NCBI GenBank assembly: GCA_903843045.1
Contig: CAIMOJ010000014.1
Coordinates: 1-46,077 of the forward strand
From: Candidatus Uhrbacteria bacterium
GTDB taxonomy: Bacteria > Patescibacteriota > Patescibacteriia > UBA9934 > GWF2-40-263
Direction: 5' to 3'
DNA: 46,077 bases
Under the pieces are notes generated by a model. That model did not search any database. It saw nothing but the letters and a program-made list of their open reading frames with translations, and was not told where the DNA came from. A program made the translations under genes and the position numbers. Below are positions 39,000-46,077 of this stretch, one piece after another. Numbering within the stretch: the stretch's first letter is position 1; every line of letters starts with the position of its first letter.

Positions 39000-39005
39000 A
39001 TTATA
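39000..39005 (-). promoter_or_regulatory. -10 box of the structured RNA
   Basis: Perfect minus-strand TATAAT; the predicted start at 38993 is 7 nt downstream. The -35 position (39023-39028) reads TTTTAC and is poor. The flanking DNA (39006-39060) is AT-rich. Confidence 0.7.
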
Positions 39006-39061
39006 AAACATGGGGGTTAAAAGTAAAAGCAAAATGTCAACGGGTTAGAAGTCTGTCGAAA

Positions 39062-39096
39062 TAAAACATCGCGCCCGCTTGTCGGAAGGCGCGATG
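39062..39096 (-). terminator. Intrinsic terminator of the ECF sigma/anti-sigma unit
   Basis: Minus strand: CATCGCGCC and GGCGCGATG, a 9-bp stem with 12-nt loop, then TTTTATTT. It starts 27 nt after the anti-sigma stop. Confidence 0.88.
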
Positions 39097-39122
39097 GCTT
39101 ATGTTCCGGTCGTCGTCCGCGA

Positions 39123-39608
39123 CTAGCGCGCTACGGCAAAGCTGATGGATGGCTGCGCGAACTCAAGGACGTGTCGAACCTCCGGACGCAGCTCGAACGA
39201 GGCAAACTGCGCGGACGTGGAGCGCGAGACGAACGGTTCCGCCTCGGGCGAAAGCCCCGGGCGCTCGATCACGGACTGCCCCTCTTGCGCCCCCATGTCG
39301 ACCAGCTGAATCGGAGCGATCCGAACGGACGACCCAGCCGATGGTCCCGGCGCGGAACGTCGCATATCCGGGAGCTCAAACGACATGACGCTCACCACGA
39401 GCACGGCGACGATGGCGCCGCCCGCGACGAGCGTGGTCGAGTACGTGAAAAATCGCATCCAGACGAGCCGGAACCGGTTGCGCTCGAAGCGCGTCGAGTT
39501 CAGGAGGGCGCGACGTAGAGCATATTTGTGCGTCACGTCCTCCGTAACCTCAACGGACCCCATCCGTCGCAGAAGTTCCTCAAGTTGTAACAGCGTCTGT
39601 TCGGGCAT
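39123..39608 (-). CDS. Putative single-TM anti-sigma factor
   Basis: 161 aa from the ATG at 39608, overlapping the sigma gene by 29 nt. The cytoplasmic N-terminus (about residues 1-55) is helical, with LLQLEELLRRMGSVEVTEDV, and has no zinc-binding HxxxCxxC signature. One helix (about residues 60-83, TTLVAGGAIVAVLVVSVMSF) is followed by an outside part of about 75 residues rich in Ser, Glu and Pro with no clear fold. Gene order (sigma first, single-TM protein second, overlapping) is the standard anti-sigma arrangement, but sequence similarity is not evident. The role is inferred from context. Confidence 0.62.
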   Translation of the reverse strand: MPEQTLLQLEELLRRMGSVEVTEDVTHKYALRRALLNSTRFERNRFRLVWMRFFTYSTTLVAGGAIVAVLVVSVMSFELPDMRRSAPGPSAGSSVRIAPIQLVDMGAQEGQSVIERPGLSPEAEPFVSRSTSAQFASFELRPEVRHVLEFAQPSISFAVAR

Positions 39609-40200
39609 AGGTCTTGATCGACTCACGTTCTTCCGCTGGCAGGCGGGGAGACATGAGCACGTGGAGCTTTTTCAACGCGCGATGGATATGTGACTTAATC
39701 GTCCCTTCCTTCATGCTCGTTGCCGTTGATATTTCAGGAATGCTGAGGTCCGAGAAGTACCGCATCGTCAGGATGTTCTGCTGCTTTTGGTTGAGCTGGC
39801 TCAGGAGCGGCCTAAGGCGATCCAGTTGCCCGCGCAGTCCCAGGTCATCCTCGTCGGCGAGCGCCGAGACATCCGGCCGGTAATCCTCGTTGGCTACCAG
39901 CTCGGGCGCTTCGTCGATGGTCACCGACAGCCAGCGTTTGCGGCTGCGGTAATGGTTGCCGACTTGGGCGACCGCAATCGCGAACAGCCACGACTTGAAC
40001 GGTCTTCCCCGCGATTCATACCGCGGGATGTTCTTCAACGCCTGGAAAAATGTCTCGCTGCACAGGTCCTTTGCGACCTCCGCGTTGCGAGTCCTTGAAA
40101 CAAGGAACCCGAACACCGGCTGGTAATATCTATCATACAACCGCCCGAATGCCTCGGGATCCGTCTTTGCCTGTTCAATGAGCATCACCTCCTCTTCCAT
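39580..40200 (-). CDS. ECF-type RNA polymerase sigma factor
   Basis: 206 aa from the ATG at 40200; a second ATG at 40185 directly follows AGGAGG and is possible. Region 2 reads FGRLYDRYYQPVFGFLVSRT, RNAEVAKDLCSETFFQAL (-10 recognition and core binding) and the typical WLFAIAVAQVGNHYRSRKRW. Region 4 is LNQKQQNILTMRYFSDLSIP, then EISTATSMKEGTIKSHIHRA (HTH for -35). The linker is acidic. ECF factors turn on envelope or stress regulons when an anti-sigma is released. The regulon is unknown; no ECF-type GGAAC -35 was found upstream of neighbouring genes. Confidence 0.92.
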   Translation of the reverse strand: MEEEVMLIEQAKTDPEAFGRLYDRYYQPVFGFLVSRTRNAEVAKDLCSETFFQALKNIPRYESRGRPFKSWLFAIAVAQVGNHYRSRKRWLSVTIDEAPELVANEDYRPDVSALADEDDLGLRGQLDRLRPLLSQLNQKQQNILTMRYFSDLSIPEISTATSMKEGTIKSHIHRALKKLHVLMSPRLPAEERESIKTYARTDAVTT

Positions 40201-40294
40201 ATGATTACACGTATGCAAGTGTAAGTTTTTCGACCTTTCACAAAGTATATAACCAGTATACGCCGATCGTTGCAGTGGGTCACGAAATCAATCG

Positions 40295-40347
40295 AGCGGG
40301 ACTAAAGTCCCTGGGAAAACAAGGTTCCCAGGGACTTTAGTCCCGCT
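40295..40347. repeat. Large perfect intergenic inverted repeat (cruciform-prone)
   Basis: Two 23-nt arms (40295-40317, 40325-40347) are exact reverse complements around a 7-nt loop. Each arm contains GGGACTAAAGTCCC, itself near-palindromic, so four-fold symmetry results. No T-run follows. One arm recurs with a single change inside the CDS at 19029-19050. Confidence 0.85.
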
Positions 40348-40351
40348 TGGA

Positions 40352-40379
40352 TAAAAAAAGAAACGGCACGTTGCCGTTT
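40352..40379 (-). terminator. Intrinsic terminator of the M41 gene
   Basis: Minus strand: AAACGGCA, loop ACG, TGCCGTTT, then CTTTTTTT. It overlaps the TAA stop of the M41 gene. Confidence 0.88.
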
Positions 40380-41133
40380 AGGAAGGTTGCTTGACCCGCG
40401 CCAGAAACTGGTCGAGGTCCGCTCCTTCGATCGTCTCCACCTCGAGCAGTTTCGCCGCGATCTCGTCGAGCAGATCGCGATTCGTCTCCAGGATCTCCTT
40501 CGCGCGGACAGCCTGGGCCTGGATTTCCTCGCGCTTCTGGCCCTCGAGCATGGCGAGCATGTCGTCGGAGACGGTCTCACCTTCGTCCAGCTGCAAGTAC
40601 GCAAGCTTCCCGCTCCCGAATCCAGCGACCTCGAGCATGTGCGTCGCATAGACGGAAGCTTGGCGAAGATCGCTGCGCGATCCGTTGTCGGCCCCGGCGA
40701 GAACCAGGTCCTCCGCAACCCTTCCGCCAAGATAGAAGGCGATCTGATCGCCATACCCCTTCCTCGTCAGGTTCGGCTCCGTTCCCTCGTCGCGCCTGGC
40801 GACGTGCCCCCTGCAGCCAGGGGACGGAACGATGGTCGCCGACTGGATCGAAGCCACCAGCCCGACCGCTCCCCCGACGACCAGGTGCCCGGCCTCATGG
40901 TAGGCCGTGCGGCGCCGGTCCGCGTCGGAAAGCGGCTTGGCTTCAGGCACCAGTTCGGCCTTCGAGCTGGGAACGAGGCGATCGTACACCCAGCCAACGA
41001 ACTCTGTGACCCCCCAAATAACGGCAACGACCACCGGGTACGTAAGGAGAACCGTGATGTCCCCTTTTGCGATGGCCGCCGTTCCCGTCGATACGAGACC
41101 GAGCTGTGCCGCGCTGTTCAGATTTTTGTTCAT
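40378..41133 (-). CDS. Stand-alone membrane-anchored M41 (FtsH-type) peptidase without AAA domain
   Basis: 251 aa from the ATG at 41133, with GAAAGG 1 nt upstream. The N-terminal part has one hydrophobic stretch (about residues 27-50). From about residue 70 the text matches the FtsH peptidase domain: TAYHEAGHLVV (zinc His79 and His83, catalytic Glu80), FYLGGRVAEDLVLAG, and the third ligand Asp155 in GSRSDLRQASVYATHMLEV, then the C-terminal helix bundle. The AAA ATPase half and FtsH extracellular domain are missing, so unfolding would need a partner or the substrate must be loose. The gene follows the ABC exporter by a promoter embedded in its terminator. Confidence 0.9.
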   Translation of the reverse strand: MNKNLNSAAQLGLVSTGTAAIAKGDITVLLTYPVVVAVIWGVTEFVGWVYDRLVPSSKAELVPEAKPLSDADRRRTAYHEAGHLVVGGAVGLVASIQSATIVPSPGCRGHVARRDEGTEPNLTRKGYGDQIAFYLGGRVAEDLVLAGADNGSRSDLRQASVYATHMLEVAGFGSGKLAYLQLDEGETVSDDMLAMLEGQKREEIQAQAVRAKEILETNRDLLDEIAAKLLEVETIEGADLDQFLARVKQPS

Positions 41134-41176
41134 CCTTTCTCCACTGGTCTCCAACCGGATTGGCTGGAAGAGGCGA

Positions 41177-41212
41177 AGGGTATCAAAAAACCGGCCGTTT
41201 GTCAACGGCCGG
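41177..41212 (-). promoter_or_regulatory. Terminator of the ABC exporter gene carrying the promoter of the M41 gene
   Basis: Minus strand: CCGGCCGTT-GACA-AACGGCCGG then TTTTTT is a 9-bp intrinsic terminator (41185-41212). TTGACA (41200-41205) spans the hairpin loop, and 17 bp later TACCCT (41177-41182) is a -10. The M41 ATG is at 41133. Confidence 0.83.
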
Positions 41213-41226
41213 AGGGTGAGACACGC

Positions 41227-42972
41227 TTACCGCTGCGCCTCGCGAAGGCGGCGGAACGGGCCTTCCGCGGAGCAGAGTTCCGCGTACGGGCCGCACTGGA
41301 CGACGCGGCCGTGATCGAGGACGACCACGATGTCGGCGAGCGCGACGGTGGAGAGCCGGTGGGCGACGATGAGGACCGTACGCGATCCCTTGAGGCGCTC
41401 GACGGCCTCGGCCATGATGCGGACCTCGCTGATGCTGTCGAGGTTCGACGTTGGCTCGTCGAGAAGGAGAAGCCTGGGATTTCTGAGCAAGGCCCTCGCA
41501 ATGGCAAGGCGCTGCGCCTGGCCGCCCGAGAGCTTGATGCCGCTTTCCCCGACTTCCGTATGATAGCCGTCCTTCAGTCCGAGAATGAACTCATGCGCGT
41601 CGGCAAGCTTTGCCGCGGCTTCTACCTGCTCTTGAGTCGCATCCGAGACGCCGAACGCGATGTTATCGAACACCGTCGCATTGAACATGCTTGCGCCCTG
41701 GATGACCGTCCCGACCTGCGAAAGATACTCCGCGGGATCAAGGTCGCGCAGATCCTTTCCGTCCACGAGGATGCGTCCTCCATGCACGTCGAATCCACGC
41801 AGCAAGAGCGTCACGAGGGTAGTCTTTCCCGCCCCAGACTCGCCGACGATCGCGACCGTCTGGCCCGCGGGAACGAAGAACGTCACGTCGTGGATCGTCT
41901 CGGCCATGTCGGGATAGGCGAACGAGACGTTCTCGAACGAGATTGAGCCGGCCATCCTGCCGAGCGAAACGGGATTTGCCGGCGGGAGGATGTCGGGCTT
42001 CGTGTCGAGAAGCTCGAACAGCTTCTCGGCGTCGGGCCTCAGGCGCTGGACGAAGGCGTAGTGCCGGACGAGCATTTCTGCCGACCCGACCAGTCGGTTG
42101 ACGGTGCCGACGACGAGCGTCATCGTCCCGAGTGTAATCTCGTGGCGAATCAGCTGCCACGCGCCAATTGCCAGGACGATGCCGGTCACCGCGTTCCGAA
42201 TGACGGACTGTCGGATGGACATCGCCAGGAGACGGCGTGACAGTCGCTCGTCAAGGCCGAACACCCGGAGGTTCCGGTGCGCAAGTCCTTCGAGCACGGG
42301 CCGCTCAAGCGCAGCCGCCTTCACCAGACGAATGTTTCTCAACGCATCGTTCTGATACGTTTCCATGGCGCGACTTTCCTTTCGGGCAAGGCGGCGGTCT
42401 TCGACGAGTCGGCGTGCTTGCCATGCGAACAGTCCGATCGAACCAGCGATTCCGCCGAGGATCACGACGCCCGGAAACGGATCGACGTACAGCACGGCGG
42501 CCGCGAAAACGATCCCCTGCAACACGGTCGGAATCATCTGCGACATGGCGACCCAGACGATCTGATGTGTTCCCTCCAGGCCTTTGGATACGACGTTCGA
42601 CTTCTCGGACGTGTCCTGGCGGGCGTGGAATCCAAGCGACAACCGGAGAAGGTGCCTGGCCGTGTCCGCCGATAACGCCAGTCCCAATCGACGCTGGAGG
42701 CGTTCCGAGACGAACGACGAGACATCGCCCATGATTCCGGAGACCGCTCCGGCGATCACGACGAAAGCGACTGCGACGAGCGCCTCGCGCGGATCGGCCT
42801 CGGTTCCGCGAACCCACCCCTCAACCCATCCCTGAATCGCGTCGAACAGCCGCATTTGAGCGATCATCGGCAGAAGTCCGATGATCTGTGCCAACATGCT
42901 GATGCCAAACACGATCCAAAGCGTTCTGCCGAATGGACGCATGACTTCGTAGATTCTGTTCCAAAAGACCAT
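41227..42972 (-). CDS. ABC exporter, fused membrane and ATPase domains
   Basis: 581 aa half-transporter. The TM domain (about residues 1-310) has six helices, starting with VMRPFGRTLWIVFGISMLAQ and containing LLRLSLGFHARQDTSEKSNV (coupling helix), EYQNDALRNIRLVKAAALE-like text (METYQNDALRNIRLVKAAAL). The nucleotide domain has FENVSFAYPDMAETIHDVTF, Walker A GESGAGKTT, Q-loop SQVGTVIQGASMFNATVFDN, signature KLSGGQAQRLAIARAL, Walker B LLLLDEPTSNLDS, H-loop IVAHRLSTV. It works as a homodimer or with a partner; substrate (lipid, peptide, drug) unknown. Start at 42972 with GAGG 7 nt before it. Its promoter lies in the rpoD terminator. Confidence 0.93.
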   Translation of the reverse strand: MVFWNRIYEVMRPFGRTLWIVFGISMLAQIIGLLPMIAQMRLFDAIQGWVEGWVRGTEADPREALVAVAFVVIAGAVSGIMGDVSSFVSERLQRRLGLALSADTARHLLRLSLGFHARQDTSEKSNVVSKGLEGTHQIVWVAMSQMIPTVLQGIVFAAAVLYVDPFPGVVILGGIAGSIGLFAWQARRLVEDRRLARKESRAMETYQNDALRNIRLVKAAALERPVLEGLAHRNLRVFGLDERLSRRLLAMSIRQSVIRNAVTGIVLAIGAWQLIRHEITLGTMTLVVGTVNRLVGSAEMLVRHYAFVQRLRPDAEKLFELLDTKPDILPPANPVSLGRMAGSISFENVSFAYPDMAETIHDVTFFVPAGQTVAIVGESGAGKTTLVTLLLRGFDVHGGRILVDGKDLRDLDPAEYLSQVGTVIQGASMFNATVFDNIAFGVSDATQEQVEAAAKLADAHEFILGLKDGYHTEVGESGIKLSGGQAQRLAIARALLRNPRLLLLDEPTSNLDSISEVRIMAEAVERLKGSRTVLIVAHRLSTVALADIVVVLDHGRVVQCGPYAELCSAEGPFRRLREAQR

Positions 42973-43018
42973 TTTTTCCTCGTTTGTTAAGGTTCCCAAC
43001 CCTGCGTTGGGAGGGCGG

Positions 43019-43056
43019 AATATACCAAAAAACCGGCCGTTTGTCAACGTGCCGGT
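43019..43056 (-). promoter_or_regulatory. Terminator of rpoD carrying the promoter of the ABC exporter gene
   Basis: Minus strand: ACCGGCACGTT-GACA-AACGGCCGGT then TTTTT (one bulged A) forms the rpoD terminator. TTGACA (43042-43047) occupies its loop, and 17 bp later TATATT (43019-43024) is a good -10. The leader holds a small CCCAAC/GTTGGG hairpin before the ATG at 42972. Confidence 0.85.
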
Positions 43057-43065
43057 CTCTCGATC

Positions 43066-44337
<1,272 letters not shown>

Positions 44338-44348
44338 ACGAAAACGCG

Positions 44349-44371
44349 AAAAAGCGATAAAAACCTATCGC
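44349..44371 (-). terminator. Attenuator-like terminator between dnaG and rpoD
   Basis: Minus strand: GCGATA, loop GGTTTT, TATCGC, then TTTTTCG. It starts in the last codons of dnaG and its T-run ends about 11 nt before the rpoD ATG, so it could lower rpoD expression relative to dnaG or separate the two transcripts. Confidence 0.65.
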
Positions 44372-46077
44372 AGCGCATTGAATTCACGGATGAGTTTTTC
44401 CACGGTCGCTGTGTCGCCCGCCTCCTCGGCGCGGCGCATATCCGCCTCGATTGCCTTTCGTTGGCGATCTTTGGCGGAGGCCGTCATGGAATCAAGAAGT
44501 TCCTGGATCTGTGCCGTAACCCGTTCCGGCGGCGATTGTGCGACAAAATCTTCTCCGTGCAAGGCAAGTTGGGTGAGGAGTGAAATATCCTCGGGGTTTG
44601 CCTGCAGGCGATTGCGCATCTTGCCAAAGAATGCATGGGCCGGCTGATCCGTTGACTGCGAGGAATCATACTCCTCGCGCATGGCTTTGTAAAGCAAACG
44701 CAGGGGTTCCGTGGGGAGGAACCGTTCGTCGATGGAGAGGGTCAAAATGGGCCTGGATTCTGGATCTTGGAGGAATAGGCCGAGGAGGGAGCGGGCGGCC
44801 TGTTCGTCGCGGGAGAGACGGGGGGATGGGGTCGGGGGTTTCAATGGGTTCGGGGGGATCGGTTTAACGACAGCCGTCGAACCCTTTGACCCCCCCGACC
44901 CCTTCGACAACCCATCTCGCAAAATCCCCGCATCCATTCTCAGCAAATCCGCAATCGTCTGCAGCCAATGCTCCCTCTCAATCACATCCGTCATCTGCGA
45001 CAATTCCGGAAGGACGAGGGCGGCGACGGCGCGCTTGTCGTCGACGTTTGCGAGATCTCGACCGGTCACGGCGCGCTCGATGAAATATTCCATGATCGGG
45101 ACGGTCTTCGTGACCGCGTCGCGCCAGAGCTGCGGATTTTTCTGGACCGCGTCGTCCGGATCCTTTCCCGCGTCGGCCGGAAGCACGGCGACGCGGACGT
45201 CCATCGAGGCCGCGCGCGCCAAGGCAATTCCCCTCTGTGCCGCCTTGAAGCCGGCCGCGTCGGCGTCGAACGAAAAGACGAGCGTCGACGTGAATCGCTT
45301 GAGCAGCGCGACGTGATCCTCGGTGAGCGCGGTGCCCGACGACGCGACGACGTTCTCGACGCCCGCTTTGTGCGACGCGATCACGTCGAGGTTGCCTTCG
45401 ACGACGATAACGCGTCCCTCGCGCTTGATCGCCTGCTTTGCCAGGTCGAGCCCGAACAACAGGTGGCCCTTGTGATAAATGGGCGTCTCCGGCGAGTTCA
45501 TGTACTTGGCCGAATCGTCCGGTGCGCCGGGAAGAACGCGGCCCGTGAACCCGACGACGTTTCCGTGCTGGTCACGAAGCGGAACCATGATCCTTGCGCG
45601 AAACCGGTCGAAGACCCCGCTTCCGTCCTTTCGCTTCAATGCCAGCCCCGCCCGCTCAATCTCCATCGGCTGAAACCCGCGCGTCGACAGCGCGAACGTC
45701 ATCGAGTCCCACGTGTCCGGAGCGAACCCAAGCTTGAACTTCTCTGCGAGCGCCACGTCGATTCCGCGCTTGGCCAAATACTCGCGCGCGACCTTTCCCG
45801 CGTCGGACGACACCAGCGTCGAACGAAAAAACTCCGCCGCGACCTCGTTCGCCTCCACGAGCCGCTGTTTCTCGTTCGATTCCGCCGCGACGAATCGCTT
45901 CACTTCGACTCCGACCTTCTTTCCCAGATGGCGCAACGCCTCCGGGAAATCCATCCCTTCCATCTTCATGACGAACGAGAAACAGTCCCCGCCCTCGGAA
46001 CACCCGAAGCAGTGCCAGATCTGTTTGTCCGCGGAGACATGGAACGACGGCGTCCGCTCGGAATGGAAGGGGCAAAG
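44365..46077 (-). CDS. dnaG: DNA primase DnaG, N-terminus cut by the window edge
   Basis: 570 codons are visible; the gene continues past 46077. The visible start LCPFHSERTPSFHVSADKQI and WHCFGCSEGGDCFSFV is the zinc-binding domain (Cys, His, Cys, Cys), so only a few N-terminal residues are missing. The RNA polymerase domain follows with KFKLGFAPDTWD, RARIMVPLRDQHGNVVGFTG, YMNSPETPIYHKGHLLFG, then TOPRIM (VIVVEGNLDVIASHKAGVEN, SSGTALTEDHVALLKRF, LVFSFDADAAGFKAA). After a Ser/Gly/Pro linker (about residue 400) comes the helicase-binding-like C-terminus. It makes RNA primers for replication. It forms the dnaG-rpoD pair. Confidence 0.96.
   Translation of the reverse strand, partial: LCPFHSERTPSFHVSADKQIWHCFGCSEGGDCFSFVMKMEGMDFPEALRHLGKKVGVEVKRFVAAESNEKQRLVEANEVAAEFFRSTLVSSDAGKVAREYLAKRGIDVALAEKFKLGFAPDTWDSMTFALSTRGFQPMEIERAGLALKRKDGSGVFDRFRARIMVPLRDQHGNVVGFTGRVLPGAPDDSAKYMNSPETPIYHKGHLLFGLDLAKQAIKREGRVIVVEGNLDVIASHKAGVENVVASSGTALTEDHVALLKRFTSTLVFSFDADAAGFKAAQRGIALARAASMDVRVAVLPADAGKDPDDAVQKNPQLWRDAVTKTVPIMEYFIERAVTGRDLANVDDKRAVAALVLPELSQMTDVIEREHWLQTIADLLRMDAGILRDGLSKGSGGSKGSTAVVKPIPPNPLKPPTPSPRLSRDEQAARSLLGLFLQDPESRPILTLSIDERFLPTEPLRLLYKAMREEYDSSQSTDQPAHAFFGKMRNRLQANPEDISLLTQLALHGEDFVAQSPPERVTAQIQELLDSMTASAKDRQRKAIEADMRRAEEAGDTATVEKLIREFNALR

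Overview
The window is a 46 kb stretch of a bacterial chromosome, G+C-rich by eye (about 60%) and very compact, with genes of both orientations, short gaps, several stop/start overlaps and several convergent genes that share their last bases. TAA, TAG and TGA are all used as stops, so code 11 fits. The gene content and style (small single-TM and lipoprotein genes, a Pif1-like helicase fused to a WYL-like domain, a Gmad2 protein, an SLT protein with a coiled coil, a dnaG-rpoD pair, terminators packed against promoters) suggest a Patescibacteria/CPR genome of the Parcubacteria side. That placement is an inference, not proven here.

Layout. 1-3.3 kb: minus-strand secreted or lipoprotein genes and a DUF3419-like putative SAM enzyme. 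3.5-3.9 kb: two tiny plus-strand membrane proteins. 4.0-7.5 kb: an eight-gene minus-strand operon of membrane proteins (unknown, DUF2177, TspO, DUF2177, DUF1295, a 49-aa protein, Gmad2). 7.5-10.5 kb: two conserved unknowns, a histidine phosphatase and an AT-richer DUF347 protein next to tRNA-Asn. 10.7-13.8 kb: a zinc locus, with a Zur-like repressor divergent from znuA-znuC-znuB. 13.8-21 kb: recQ, a coiled-coil lytic transglycosylase, a lipoprotein MsrB, an ATP-grasp ligase, a GT-C-like membrane protein and a PGY-repeat protein. 21-31 kb: lysA, an ABC-F ATPase, a lipoprotein, a large secreted beta-propeller/Ig protein, rluB, the Pif1-WYL helicase, a GST and an ABC-2 transporter. 31-38 kb: greA, a DEAD-box helicase with a structured leader, mutY, a second histidine phosphatase, a DUF62 SAM hydrolase, a transglutaminase-like protein, rarA and a SanA/YdcF-like protein. 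38.8-39.0 kb: an unassigned, strongly structured RNA. 39-46 kb: an ECF sigma factor with a putative anti-sigma, a stand-alone M41 (FtsH-type) peptidase, an ABC exporter, rpoD and the 5'-truncated dnaG.

The best candidates for something undescribed are (1) the 219-nt RNA, whose ends pair exactly, which has a perfect -10 box and contains two competing helices; (2) palindromic DNA elements inserted in frame inside three protein genes, one of them related to an intergenic cruciform; (3) a perfect 17-bp palindrome made of two overlapping divergent promoters; (4) promoters whose -35 TTGACA lies in the loop of the upstream gene's terminator; and (5) a recurrent -10 box 8-10 bp before the ATG, pointing to leaderless mRNAs.

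All functional calls come from reading the sequence and from memory of protein families. No search or folding program was run.
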